Assembly (NCBI RefSeq): GCF_003651185.1
Contig: NZ_RCDC01000004.1
Coordinates: 723,868 to 787,867 of the forward strand
Source: Stenotrophomonas rhizophila
GTDB taxonomy: Bacteria; Pseudomonadota; Gammaproteobacteria; Xanthomonadales; Xanthomonadaceae
Reading direction: 5' to 3'
Length of the DNA: 64,000 nt
In this document: in pieces, positions 53,588-62,600 of the stretch
Layout of the letters: each line of letters starts with the position of its first letter
Position numbering within the stretch: the first letter of the stretch is position 1
The notes under the pieces: generated by a model
Told to the model about the DNA's origin: nothing
Databases searched by the model: none
The model's input: only the letters and a program-made list of their open reading frames with translations
Made by a program: the position numbers and the translations under genes

Positions 53588-56003
53588 GGCCGCCACAACA
53601 AAGACCATCAGGATCCTGATGGTCGAAGACAGTGCACTGGATGCAGAGCTGATCACCGCGCAGCTGCGCCGCGCCGGGCTCCCGTTCACGGCCGAACGCA
53701 CCTGGTCGCACCAAGGCATGCTCGATGCCCTGACCACCGCCTCGTTCGATGTGATCCTGGCCGACCACGTGCTGCCAGGCTTCGATGGCGACGCTGCCCT
53801 CGCCCTGGCCAGCGAGATCGCCCCCGGGATTCCTTTCATCTTCGTTTCCGGCACGCTTACCGAAGAACTCGCCGTGCAGGCGCTCAAGCGCGGCGCGCGC
53901 GACTATGTAGTCAAATCGCGCCTGCAGCGCCTGCCCGATGCCGTGGTCCGGGGCATCCATGAAGCCCAGGAGCGCCGCCGGCTGCTGCGTATCGAGGCCG
54001 AACTGCACGACAGCCACCAGCGGCTGAAGCTGATCACCGATTCGCTGCCCGCGCTGATCGCCTACTTCGGCCATGACCACCGCTACCGTTTCGCCAACAA
54101 CGCCTATGTCGAGTGGCACGGCCGCACGCCGGAGAGCCTGATCGGCCGACATACCCGCGAGGTCGTCGGCGAGGACACGTTCAACAGCATCCAGCAGCAC
54201 CTGGAGCGGGTCCTGCTCGGCGAAAAGGTGAGCTTCGACCTGCTCTCGCTGCGCAGCGACGGTACGCCCCGCCACGCACAGGTGGACTGCGTGCCCGAGC
54301 TGGCGCCGGATGGCGCGGTGCTGGGCTATTACGCCATGGCGCGCGACATCAGCGAGCTCAAGCATGCGCAGTCGCTGCTCAAGGCCAGCAACGAATCCCT
54401 GGAACGCCAGGTCGATGAGCGGACGTCCGCGCTGCACCGCAGTGAAAGCCGCCTGCAGGCGCTGTTCGAATCCAGTTTCCAGCACCAGAACCTGCTGACC
54501 CTGGATGGCCACATCATCGACACCAATTCGGCGTCGCTGGCGGCCATCCTCGCCGACAAGAAGGACGTGCGCGGCAGCCTTTATTGCGAATCGGCCTGGT
54601 TCGCCGACACGCCCGGCGTTCCCGGCGTGGTCTGCACGGCCATCCTGGAGGCTGCGGCGGGCACGGCGTCGCGCCACGAACTGGAACTGCGCCTGCCAAC
54701 CGGCAAGCGCACGTTCGATTTCTCCTTCCGCCCCCTGTTCGACCATCAGGCACGGATCACCGCCGTCGTCTCCGAGGCCGTGGAAACCACCGCGCGGCGG
54801 CAGGCTGAAGAAGCGCTGCGGCACAGCCAGAAAATCGAGGCGGTAGGCCAGCTGACCGGTGGCATCGCGCATGATTTCAACAACATCCTGACCGTCATCG
54901 CCGGCAACATCGAGTACGCCAAGATGCTGACCGACCGGCTCGGCGACACGGCAGGCAATTCCTCACGCGCGCTAGACAACGCGATGAAGGGCGTCATGCG
55001 TGCGGCCAACGTCACCCAGCGCCTGCTCGCCTTCTCGCGTCGGCAGCCGCTGAAGAACCTGCCGGTGGATCTGAACGAAGAAATGCGCGGCATGCAGGAC
55101 ATGCTCAAACGGTCGCTGGGCGAGCTGGTGCAGATCGACATGGTGCACAGCCCGGATATCTGGTGCGTGGAGATCGATCCGAGCCAGCTGGAAGCCTCGA
55201 TCCTCAACCTGGCGGTGAATGCACGCGATGCCATGCCCGAGGGCGGCCGCCTGACCATCGAGATGGACAACATCCACCTGGACAAGGATTACGCGGCGCA
55301 GCACCCGGACGTTCCGCCCGGCCAGTACGCCATGGTGCGCGTCCGCGACAGCGGCCAGGGCATGCCGCCGGAGGTCATGGCGCGGGTGTTCGAGCCGTTC
55401 TTCACCACCAAGGAGGTTGGCCGTGGCACCGGGTTGGGCCTGTCGATGGTGTATGGCTTCGCCAAGCAATCCGGCGGGCACGTTCTGCTCGATTCCACCG
55501 AGGGCAGCGGCACCACGATCACGCTGCTGTTCCCGCGCTCAGCCTCCGCCCTGCCGAGCGTGCGCCCGGCCGATGCACAGGCGCTGGACGCCTTCGAGGT
55601 CGAGGCGGAAACGACCGTACTGGTCGCCGAGGACAACGACGATGTGCGCGCTTACACCGTCGATACCCTGCGCCAGCTGGGCTATCGCGTGCTCGAGGCG
55701 CATGACGGCCCCTCGGCGCTGCGGCTGCTGGATCGCACCGACGTCAGCGTGGACCTGCTGTTCTCCGACATCGTGATGCCGGGCATGTCCGGCTGGGCCC
55801 TGGCCAAGCAGGCACTGGTCCGCAAGCCCGGCCTGCGGGTGCTGTTCACCTCGGGTTATCCGCGCGATATCGACGCAAGCGGCACCGTTGGCCGCACCAT
55901 CGCCCTGTTGGCCAAGCCCTTCACCCGCAGCGATCTGGCGCGGTCCATCCGCACTGCCCTGTTGGATGAAAGCCCCACCCAGAGCGGCAGCGCCTTGAAC
56001 TGA
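53580..56003 (+). CDS. Hybrid histidine kinase (REC-PAS-PAS-HisKA-HATPase-REC)
   Basis: The 807-residue soluble protein has an N-terminal receiver (Asp62 in ILADHVLPGFDG), a PAS domain (about residues 145-270), a coiled coil, a second PAS-like region (about 300-410), HisKA with His431 in GGIAHDFNNIL, HATPase with NLAVNARDAM and GTGLGLS, and a C-terminal receiver (VAEDNDDVRAY, FSDIVMPGMSG). The start at 53580 lies inside the previous gene (eight-base overlap). It can receive phosphate from the phytochrome system and pass it on internally. Confidence 0.93.
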   Translation: MAEAATTKTIRILMVEDSALDAELITAQLRRAGLPFTAERTWSHQGMLDALTTASFDVILADHVLPGFDGDAALALASEIAPGIPFIFVSGTLTEELAVQALKRGARDYVVKSRLQRLPDAVVRGIHEAQERRRLLRIEAELHDSHQRLKLITDSLPALIAYFGHDHRYRFANNAYVEWHGRTPESLIGRHTREVVGEDTFNSIQQHLERVLLGEKVSFDLLSLRSDGTPRHAQVDCVPELAPDGAVLGYYAMARDISELKHAQSLLKASNESLERQVDERTSALHRSESRLQALFESSFQHQNLLTLDGHIIDTNSASLAAILADKKDVRGSLYCESAWFADTPGVPGVVCTAILEAAAGTASRHELELRLPTGKRTFDFSFRPLFDHQARITAVVSEAVETTARRQAEEALRHSQKIEAVGQLTGGIAHDFNNILTVIAGNIEYAKMLTDRLGDTAGNSSRALDNAMKGVMRAANVTQRLLAFSRRQPLKNLPVDLNEEMRGMQDMLKRSLGELVQIDMVHSPDIWCVEIDPSQLEASILNLAVNARDAMPEGGRLTIEMDNIHLDKDYAAQHPDVPPGQYAMVRVRDSGQGMPPEVMARVFEPFFTTKEVGRGTGLGLSMVYGFAKQSGGHVLLDSTEGSGTTITLLFPRSASALPSVRPADAQALDAFEVEAETTVLVAEDNDDVRAYTVDTLRQLGYRVLEAHDGPSALRLLDRTDVSVDLLFSDIVMPGMSGWALAKQALVRKPGLRVLFTSGYPRDIDASGTVGRTIALLAKPFTRSDLARSIRTALLDESPTQSGSALN

Positions 56004-56147
56004 GGCCATGCCAGGCGGTGCCGTGACGGGCACCCGCCCCCGGTCATGACATGGGGCTGGCACGCGATGCACGGCCGGCTAACACGCACCGGCGCTAAGG
56101 TGGAGATACGCACCGGTGGCTGCACGCCACGAGGATCTCCGCCCGCA

Positions 56148-56528
56148 ATGACTGCCGCACGAACCCACCCACGATGCCGCGTGCTTCTCGTCGAAGACGA
56201 TGCGCCCATCCGGGAGATGACCAAGGACATCCTCAACGACGATGGCTTCGATGTCCTCGACGTCGGCGATGCCGAGGCCGCGCTGGGTTGCCTCAGGCAC
56301 GACGGCCCGTTCGACCTGCTGGTGTCCGATGTCGGCCTGCCCGGCATGGACGGTCGCGATCTGGCCACGATCGCCACGACCCTGCACCCGGCCATGCCGA
56401 TCCTGCTGGTGACCGGCTACGCGGGGCCCGCCGGGGCCCGGCCCGACTTCCGCGGCGAGGAGATCAAACTGCTGCGCAAGCCATTCACGCTCAAGCAACT
56501 GGTGACCTCGGTCAGGTCCCTGCTCTGA
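56148..56528 (+). CDS. Single-domain response regulator
   Basis: The 126-residue protein is one receiver domain with VLLVEDDAPIREM, phospho-acceptor Asp61 in LVSDVGLPGMDG, and LLRKPFTLKQL. The ATG at 56148 is chosen because GAGGA lies 11 bases before it and the domain begins shortly after; in-frame starts further upstream are unsupported. It follows the hybrid kinase by 144 bases and is convergent, with 15 bases between stops, to the next hybrid kinase. Confidence 0.9.
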   Translation: MTAARTHPRCRVLLVEDDAPIREMTKDILNDDGFDVLDVGDAEAALGCLRHDGPFDLLVSDVGLPGMDGRDLATIATTLHPAMPILLVTGYAGPAGARPDFRGEEIKLLRKPFTLKQLVTSVRSLL

Positions 56529-56543
56529 CAGCAGCTGGCCCGG

Positions 56544-59423
56544 CTACGACGGGTTCCTGATCGCCAACAGCGCGCGGGCACGTCGCTCCAGTTCAGCGGT
56601 CGTGAAGGGCTTGGTCAGCACTTCCATGCCGTCCTCCAGCTGGCCCGCGCCCACCGCTGCCGAGGCCGCGTAGCCGGTGATGAACAACACCGGCAACGCG
56701 GGACGCACCTGGCGGCCGGCGTCAGCGACCTGGCGGCCATTGAGCCCACCGGTCAGCCCCACATCGGTGATCAGCAGGTCGATCGTCTCATCGGAGCGCA
56801 GCAGGTCGATGGCCTGGCCTCCTTCCGGTGCCTGCAACACCCTATAACCCGCGCCGCCAAGGACCTCGGTCAACAGCGCGCGGATCGCTTCCTCGTCTTC
56901 CACCACCAGAATGGTGCCGACGCTGGGCGCTGAACGCGCCGGCAGGTCCTGTGAGGGTTCTTGGGCGGCGTCCGCAGGGGTCTCGCCGACGAAGCGCGGC
57001 AGGTAGAGTTCCACCGTGGTGCCGTGGCCAACCTGGGAATCGATCCGCACCTGCCCGCCGGATTGGCGGGTGAAGCCATAGATCATCGACAGCCCCAGGC
57101 CGGTCCCCTGCCCGATCGGCTTGGTGGTGAAGAACGGCTCGAATACTTTTTCGATCACCGCCGCCTCCATGCCGATCCCCGCGTCCTTGACGGCCAGCCG
57201 GACGTAATCGCCCGGCGGCGTATCCAGCGCCGCCGCGCCCTCGCCACGCAGGCTCACGTTGGCCGCGCTGATCAGCAGCGGGCCACCCTGAGGCATCGCG
57301 TCGCGGGCATTGATGCACAGATTCAGCAGCGCATTTTCCATCTGCGGCACATCCACCAGTACCGCCCAGGGATCGGACGCCAACTGCGTGGAGATCGCGA
57401 TCGAAGGCCCCAGCGTGCGCGAAATGATATCCAGCATGCCGCGCACCATCGCATCAGCCACCACCGGCGTGGGCGCGAGCGTCTGCCGGCGGGAGAACGC
57501 CAGCAAGCGCTGGGTGAGCGCCGTGGCACGCGACGCGCTGGACTGCGCCATCTCCAGGTAGCGGCCGATGTCGTCATACCGCCCCTGATCGATCCGCAGC
57601 TCCAGCAGCTCCAGCCCCACCGAGATGGCGGTCAGCAGGTTGTTGAAGTCATGCGCCAGGCCACCGGTCAACTGACCCACGGCCTCCATCTTCTGACTCT
57701 GCCGCAGCCGCTCCTCGGCCACCTGCAACGCGGCGCTGCGGGTCTGCACGCGCTCTTCCAGGGTCAAGGTCAACTCGCGCAGCTGCTCTTCGGCCTGACG
57801 CCGCTCGGTCACATCCGAGGCGGTGCCGAACCACTCGGTGATCTCACCGGCGCTGTCCAGCAAGGGCACCGCACGCATCTGCACCCAACGCACACTGCCA
57901 TCGGCCAGCAGGCTGCGGTGCTCCAGTTCCAGCGGCAGCCGCTGCGCCATCGCACGCGCAATGGCCTGCTCAAGCAGGGCACGATCATCGGGGTGTACGT
58001 AGCGTTCTCGCCAGTCGGTGACCGCAGGCAGGCTCTCGTCCGGTGCCACCGGCCCGGTCGCCAGGATCTGACGCATCTCGCGCCAGTCCGCGGTGACCGC
58101 ATACAGCGACTGCGAGGAGGCGCTCACCAGCGCGCCGAGGCGGCGCTCGCTATGGGCCAGTGCATCGCTGGCGCGGCGCTCCTGGGTGCGGTCGCCCAGT
58201 ACCTTGACGAAGCCCAGCACGGCGCCATCTTCATCGCGCAGCACGGTCATCGCCCCGCTGGCCCAGAAGCGCTCGCCGGACCTGCGCGCCAGCCAGCGCT
58301 CACCACTGACCCCACCCGAGGCCATCGAGACGCCCTGGTTGTGCCGCAACCGCTTGGCCTGGATATCGTCAGCGGTGTAGATCACCTCCACGTTCTGACC
58401 CAGCATCTCCGCCTCGGTCCAGCCGAAGATGTGCTCGGCCCCGGCATTCCACAGGGTCACCTTGCCCTGCAGGTCCGAGGCGACGATCGCGTAATCGCTG
58501 GCACTGTCGATGATCTGGCGATTGCGCGCCTCCACCTGCCGCATCGTGCGCTGCAGCTCGATGTGGGAGGTGACATCCAGGCCCTGAACGAATACGCCTG
58601 CCGTGCTGCCATCCTCACCGGCCACAGGCTGGAAGACGATATCCAGCATGCGCCGGGCCGAGGACGGATCGGACGGGAACGGCGCGTCGTACACCACCTC
58701 GCTGCCGATATACGGCGTGCCGGTGCGGTACACCTCATCCAACAGCGGCATGAAACCCTGGTCGACGATTTCCGGCAGCGCCTCCCGGATCGACTTGCCC
58801 AGCACATGGCGATTGCCGACCAGCCGTTGGTAACCCGGATTGGCCAGCTCGACCCGATGCTCAGGCCCGCTGAGGAAGGCCATGAACATCGGCGACTTGT
58901 CGAACAGGGCGATGAGCCGCTCGTTCTCCTTGGCCAGGCGCTGCTGGGCCACGATGATGCTGGTCACCTCGTTGGTCACGCAGAACGCGCCGCCGACCCT
59001 GCCATCGTCGAGGAAGATCGGCGAAAACGAGAACGTCCACCAGGTCTCTTCAGGCACGCCCTGGCGACTCATCGCCACCGGCAGGTTCTCGTAGCGGGAG
59101 GATTCACCGGCAAAGGCGTTCTCGATCGGCGCGCGTACGGCATCCCAGGCATCGGCCCACAGCTCCCTCAACGGTGCGCCCAGCGCGCCCTCCAGGCGCG
59201 GCCCCAGAATCGGGCTGTAGGCATCGTTGAAGAAGAACGTCAGGTCATCGCCCCAGACCACGTACATGCTTTCGGGCGAGGCCAGGATCAGATTGACCGC
59301 ATTGCGCAGCGCGCCCGGCCAGGTCTCGATCGGCCCCACCGGGGTCGCCTGCCAATCCAGTGCACGGACCTGCTCGGCCATCGGCCCGGTGCTGCCGGGA
59401 AAGCGCCCCGCCACTGCGCTCAT
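56544..59423 (-). CDS. Multi-PAS hybrid histidine kinase
   Basis: The 959-residue soluble protein has four PAS-like domains in sequence (about residues 15-160, 170-300, 315-430, 445-560), the first with WPGALRNAVNLILASPESM, typical of a subgroup with an N-terminal PAS after a short lead. HisKA has His591 in GGLAHDFNNLL, HATPase has NLCINARDAM and GTGLGLS, and a receiver ends the protein (VVEDEEAIRAL, TDVGLTGG). The start at 59423 has GGAGCGG upstream. None of the PAS domains has the LOV cysteine motif. Confidence 0.92.
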   Translation of the reverse strand: MSAVAGRFPGSTGPMAEQVRALDWQATPVGPIETWPGALRNAVNLILASPESMYVVWGDDLTFFFNDAYSPILGPRLEGALGAPLRELWADAWDAVRAPIENAFAGESSRYENLPVAMSRQGVPEETWWTFSFSPIFLDDGRVGGAFCVTNEVTSIIVAQQRLAKENERLIALFDKSPMFMAFLSGPEHRVELANPGYQRLVGNRHVLGKSIREALPEIVDQGFMPLLDEVYRTGTPYIGSEVVYDAPFPSDPSSARRMLDIVFQPVAGEDGSTAGVFVQGLDVTSHIELQRTMRQVEARNRQIIDSASDYAIVASDLQGKVTLWNAGAEHIFGWTEAEMLGQNVEVIYTADDIQAKRLRHNQGVSMASGGVSGERWLARRSGERFWASGAMTVLRDEDGAVLGFVKVLGDRTQERRASDALAHSERRLGALVSASSQSLYAVTADWREMRQILATGPVAPDESLPAVTDWRERYVHPDDRALLEQAIARAMAQRLPLELEHRSLLADGSVRWVQMRAVPLLDSAGEITEWFGTASDVTERRQAEEQLRELTLTLEERVQTRSAALQVAEERLRQSQKMEAVGQLTGGLAHDFNNLLTAISVGLELLELRIDQGRYDDIGRYLEMAQSSASRATALTQRLLAFSRRQTLAPTPVVADAMVRGMLDIISRTLGPSIAISTQLASDPWAVLVDVPQMENALLNLCINARDAMPQGGPLLISAANVSLRGEGAAALDTPPGDYVRLAVKDAGIGMEAAVIEKVFEPFFTTKPIGQGTGLGLSMIYGFTRQSGGQVRIDSQVGHGTTVELYLPRFVGETPADAAQEPSQDLPARSAPSVGTILVVEDEEAIRALLTEVLGGAGYRVLQAPEGGQAIDLLRSDETIDLLITDVGLTGGLNGRQVADAGRQVRPALPVLFITGYAASAAVGAGQLEDGMEVLTKPFTTAELERRARALLAIRNPS

Positions 59424-59703
59424 GCGCACCGCTCCAGAACCACCGGGGCGCGCGTGCCGCGCAGCTGCGCGGCAGACCAGGGAAGGATGGACATCATCGG
59501 CACCGAACCTTGAACTGAAGGCATTGCAGGAGCTGGGGGAACGGCAGGCAGCGGGGGCCAGCCGGAAGGCGGAAAGCAATGTAAGCCACGCGGGGCAAAT
59601 CCATGTCAAGGCCGGCAGGCGGTGCCAGCGCCTGGATCGATGTGCACGCGCCCGGGACGCACCGTTGGCGATGATGCGCGCACCTCCCCACCCCACCACT
59701 GCC

Positions 59704-60663
59704 ATGGCCAAGCCAACGGGCTCCCGTCTCGTCATCTATGCCGCCCTCGGCGGCAACCTGGCCATTGCCATCGCCAAGTTCGTCGCCGCCGGCATCTCCG
59801 GCAGCTCGGCCATGCTCAGCGAGGGCGTCCACTCGCTGGTGGACACCATCAACGAGTTGCTGCTGTTGTACGGCCTGCGCCGTGCCGAGCAGAAGCCGGA
59901 TACGCTCCATCCCTTCGGCTACGGGCGCGAGCTGTACTTCTGGAGTTTCATCGTGGCGCTGCTGGTGTTCGCCGCCGGTGCCGGTGTATCGGCCTATGAA
60001 GGCATCCAGCACATCCGCACCCCCGAGCCGGCCACCAACCACCTGATCAGTTACGTGGTGCTGGGCATCTCCTTTGTGTTCGAAGGCACCTCATGGTGGA
60101 TCGCGCTGCGCGAATTCCGCGCCACCAAGGGGGCGATGGGTTACTTCGAGGCGTTCCGCCGCAGCAAGGACCCCTCCACCTTCACCGTGCTGCTGGAAGA
60201 CAGCGCCGCCCTGCTCGGCCTGGGTTTTGCGCTGGTCGGCCTGCTTGCCGCGCAGTTGCTGGACATGCCGGTCCTGGATGGCGTGGCGTCGCTGTGCATC
60301 GCCGGCGTGCTGGCGGTCACCGCCTTCCTGCTCGCCCGCGAGACCAAGGGCCTGCTGGTCGGTGAGCCCGCGCACCCGGCCGTCGCCAAACGTATTCTTG
60401 CCGTCGCCACCCACGATGCGGACCTGCGCCGCGCCAATGGCGTGACCACGATGCAGATGGGCCCGGACCAGGTGGTCGCGATGCTGAGTGCGGAGTTCGA
60501 GGATGATCGCACCACCCCGCAGATCGAGGCCTGCATCACGCGCATTGAAAAGGCGGTGAAAGCCGAGTACCCCGAGCTGGTCGCGCTGTTCGTGAAACCG
60601 CAGACGCCGGAGGTGTTCCAGGCGCGGCGGGCAGCGTTGGGGGAACCCCATCCCGACGCGTGA
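59704..60663 (+). CDS. Cation diffusion facilitator (CDF) transporter
   Basis: The 319-residue protein has about six membrane segments and a C-terminal cytoplasmic domain. The metal site includes His43 and Asp47 in SEGVHSLVDTINELLLLYG and the EDSAALLG segment of TM5; LHPFGYGRELYFWSF is typical of the SLC30A9-like/FieF group. It exports divalent cations (Zn, Fe, Mn or Co) in exchange for protons; the substrate is not fixed by sequence. The start at 59704 is the first ATG close to TM1, though an upstream ATG at 59671 is possible. Between it and the divergent kinase is a 280-base gap with no recognised site. Confidence 0.9.
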   Translation: MAKPTGSRLVIYAALGGNLAIAIAKFVAAGISGSSAMLSEGVHSLVDTINELLLLYGLRRAEQKPDTLHPFGYGRELYFWSFIVALLVFAAGAGVSAYEGIQHIRTPEPATNHLISYVVLGISFVFEGTSWWIALREFRATKGAMGYFEAFRRSKDPSTFTVLLEDSAALLGLGFALVGLLAAQLLDMPVLDGVASLCIAGVLAVTAFLLARETKGLLVGEPAHPAVAKRILAVATHDADLRRANGVTTMQMGPDQVVAMLSAEFEDDRTTPQIEACITRIEKAVKAEYPELVALFVKPQTPEVFQARRAALGEPHPDA

Positions 60664-60738
60664 CCCCCGTGCAACGCGTGCAACATCGCAGGCGCTGCGC
60701 ACGATGCCGTCACGGATGCCGTTGGATGCTCAGCTGCC

Positions 60739-61482
60739 ATGCGCCGCTTCGCACAAGCCATCGCTGATAGCGAGTCACTCCCCGCCGGCCTTCCTGCTGA
60801 GTTGGCGCGGACGCTGGCGGCCGCGCCGGACCACTACAACATCGCCAAGGGTGGCGTGGCCACGGTGCTCGCGCGCGACCATGACGGCTCCATCGCCGTG
60901 GCCGACATGGTGTGGGGCCTGGTGCCGCGTTGGTCCAAGGAGCCGGCCACGCCGTATACCACGGTGACCGCACGGCTTGACCGCGCGCCACGCAGCCGCA
61001 TCTACGCGCAGGCCTGGGCGCAGCGCCCGTGCGTGCTGCCCATGACCGGCTACTACAAATGGGATCGCGAGCGCCGCCCCCCCTGGCCCCTGTTCGTGCA
61101 GCGCACGGATGGCCTTGCCCTGCTCGCAGCCGGCTTGTGGGAGCACTGGGAAAGCGACGACGGCCAGCAGCTGGACAGCTTCACCGTATTGACCGGCCCC
61201 AACAGTGCGATCCCTTCCCCACTCACACCGGACGGGCCGATCTTCATCGCGCCGGCCACCGCCCTGGACTGGTTGAGTGGCGCCTTCCAGACGCCTGCGG
61301 CATTGCGTGCCCGCGCCTCCACCGCGGCGTTGGAGGCCTATCCGGTCAGCCGCGCGTTTCGTGATCCTTCGCGTGACGATTACACCCTGTTGGAGCCTGT
61401 CGATCCGGATACCACCGTAGCCAGCACCGAACCGCAGCCATGGGATGGCGATGGATGGGATGAACGCGATGCGGATGAGTGA
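60739..61482 (+). CDS. SRAP-fold (YedK/HMCES-like) protein with a degraded active site
   Basis: The 247-residue protein has the SRAP fold: it begins MRRFAQ in place of MCGRFA, contains VWGLVPRWSKEP, RPCVLPMTGYYKWDR, and LFVQRTDGLALLAAGLWEHW. All residues of the DNA-protein crosslinking centre are altered: Cys2 is missing, the Asn of NxRxE is Thr77, its Glu is Asp81, the Glu of GFYEW is Lys107, and the histidine before the last strand is lost (IPSPLTP, 158-164). The family protects abasic sites through Cys2; this copy should not form the crosslink. The C-terminus is acidic. It has no partner gene. Confidence 0.85.
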   Translation: MRRFAQAIADSESLPAGLPAELARTLAAAPDHYNIAKGGVATVLARDHDGSIAVADMVWGLVPRWSKEPATPYTTVTARLDRAPRSRIYAQAWAQRPCVLPMTGYYKWDRERRPPWPLFVQRTDGLALLAAGLWEHWESDDGQQLDSFTVLTGPNSAIPSPLTPDGPIFIAPATALDWLSGAFQTPAALRARASTAALEAYPVSRAFRDPSRDDYTLLEPVDPDTTVASTEPQPWDGDGWDERDADE

Positions 61483-61630
61483 CGTGCAGCGCACGTGAGC
61501 ATCAACCTTTCCGGCGCTTGAACGGATTCCGGGCCCGCGCGCAGATTTCACCTTCGCGCCACCGCGTTCCCGTCAGGGTGGAGATGCCCAGCAACACGGG
61601 CCCTCTCTCTAACCAATTGTGGAGTCAACC

Positions 61631-61801
61631 ATGGACAAGAATCGCACTGAAGGCGCCAAGAACCAGGTCAAGGGCACCGTAAAGGAAGTCGTGGGCAAGG
61701 TCACCGGCGACAAGACGAAAGAAGTGGAAGGCAAGATCCAGAAGGGTGTTGGCGAAGTCCAAAGCGACGTGGGCAAGGCGCGCGACGACGCTCGCCGCTG
61801 A
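61631..61801 (+). CDS. CsbD-family stress protein
   Basis: The 56-residue, lysine-rich, helical protein begins MDKNRTEGAKNQVKGTVKEV and has the repeated GKVTGDKTKEVEGKIQKGVG pattern of CsbD. Such proteins are induced by general stress in many bacteria, often under SigB or RpoS; their function is unknown. GGAG lies six bases before the ATG. A hairpin terminator follows. Confidence 0.93.
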   Translation: MDKNRTEGAKNQVKGTVKEVVGKVTGDKTKEVEGKIQKGVGEVQSDVGKARDDARR

Positions 61802-61810
61802 GTCTTGACC

Positions 61811-61848
61811 CCACCGCTCTCTGACCCACATCGGGCAGAGAGCAGTGG
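61811..61848. terminator. Hairpin between convergent csbD and methyltransferase genes
   Basis: CCACCGCTCTCTG (61811-61823) pairs with CAGAGAGCAGTGG (61836-61848) with one mismatch and a 12-base loop. It lies ten bases after the csbD stop and five bases before the stop of the convergent gene, so it may serve both. Confidence 0.6.
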
Positions 61849-61852
61849 GAGG

Positions 61853-62539
61853 CTAGCCGTGTGCATCGCCGGCGTACGCCACCCAACCTCTGAACGAAAG
61901 CGCGGCATAGAACAGACTCGGCCGCTCGAATCCTGCCTCCTCCAGCAGCTCGACTTCTTCCTCCGGCGACAGGGTGGGCAATCGGTTGGCGATCGTATCG
62001 GCTCGTACAGCGGCCGTCTCACCGCCCAGTCCACGCGCTGTCACGAACGCCGCCCAGCGCTGGAACCACCGGCGTTTCCCTGCCGGATCGCCCGGCACGC
62101 TATGGTGCGCAATGATCAGCGGTGCACCAGGCGCGAGCCGACGCCGTAGTGCACGCAGCGTACGCAGGCGCTCTTCGGCCGAGAGAAAATGCAGCGTCAG
62201 CAAGCAGGTGGCGCCATCGAATGCGATAACTGGCGCACTGTCGATATAGCCTGCGATGAGTTCCACCTGGGCCGACAGCGCATCCCCGAGCACGCGCTTG
62301 GCGAGCCCCAGCATCTCGGCGGAAGGATCCACGCCGGTGAAGTGCCAGGCAGGACTCGCCTCGGCAAAGGCCTTCAACTCCATGCCACCGCCAGCCCCGA
62401 GCACCAATACGCGCCCATGTGGCGGTACGTGTTCGGCCAGCAGAACGTGGGCCATCTGATGCAACGCCTGGACGCCCGGTACCTGGCGGACCAGGTTGTC
62501 GGTGTACTGGGCGACGGCATCGGGATCGGAGAAGGACAT
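61853..62539 (-). CDS. Class I SAM-dependent methyltransferase
   Basis: The 228-residue protein has motif I VLVLGAGGGMELKAF, then FTGVDPSAEML and TCLLTLHFLSAEERL, and a C-terminal helical part. It differs from the methyltransferase at 6001. The ATG at 62539 is preceded by AAGG. The promoter region carries a perfect palindromic operator (62568-62590), so expression is probably controlled by a repressor encoded elsewhere. The substrate is unknown. Confidence 0.85.
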   Translation of the reverse strand: MSFSDPDAVAQYTDNLVRQVPGVQALHQMAHVLLAEHVPPHGRVLVLGAGGGMELKAFAEASPAWHFTGVDPSAEMLGLAKRVLGDALSAQVELIAGYIDSAPVIAFDGATCLLTLHFLSAEERLRTLRALRRRLAPGAPLIIAHHSVPGDPAGKRRWFQRWAAFVTARGLGGETAAVRADTIANRLPTLSPEEEVELLEEAGFERPSLFYAALSFRGWVAYAGDAHG

Positions 62540-62567
62540 GCAGGCCACCTTGTTCACAGTGGCGCAT

Positions 62568-62590
62568 AATGTAACATTATTGGTTACATT
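62568..62590 (-). promoter_or_regulatory. Palindromic operator upstream of the methyltransferase gene
   Basis: AATGTAAC (62568-62575) and GTTACATT (62583-62590) are perfect eight-base arms around a seven-base spacer. The site lies 29-51 bases upstream of the methyltransferase ATG on the minus strand, in an AT-rich island that likely holds the promoter. The form (TGTAAC-N7-GTTACA) suits a dimeric TetR- or ArsR-type repressor. No such regulator gene is in the window. Confidence 0.65.
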
Positions 62591-62600
62591 AAAGATCGCA

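Noticed and set aside
56544..59423. Possible LOV photoreceptor domain in the multi-PAS kinase
   Set aside because: No NCRFLQ-type cysteine motif is present in any of the PAS domains.
56961..59513. Open frame of 850 codons antisense to the multi-PAS kinase
   Set aside because: Same shadow effect; the kinase on the other strand has all its motifs in order.
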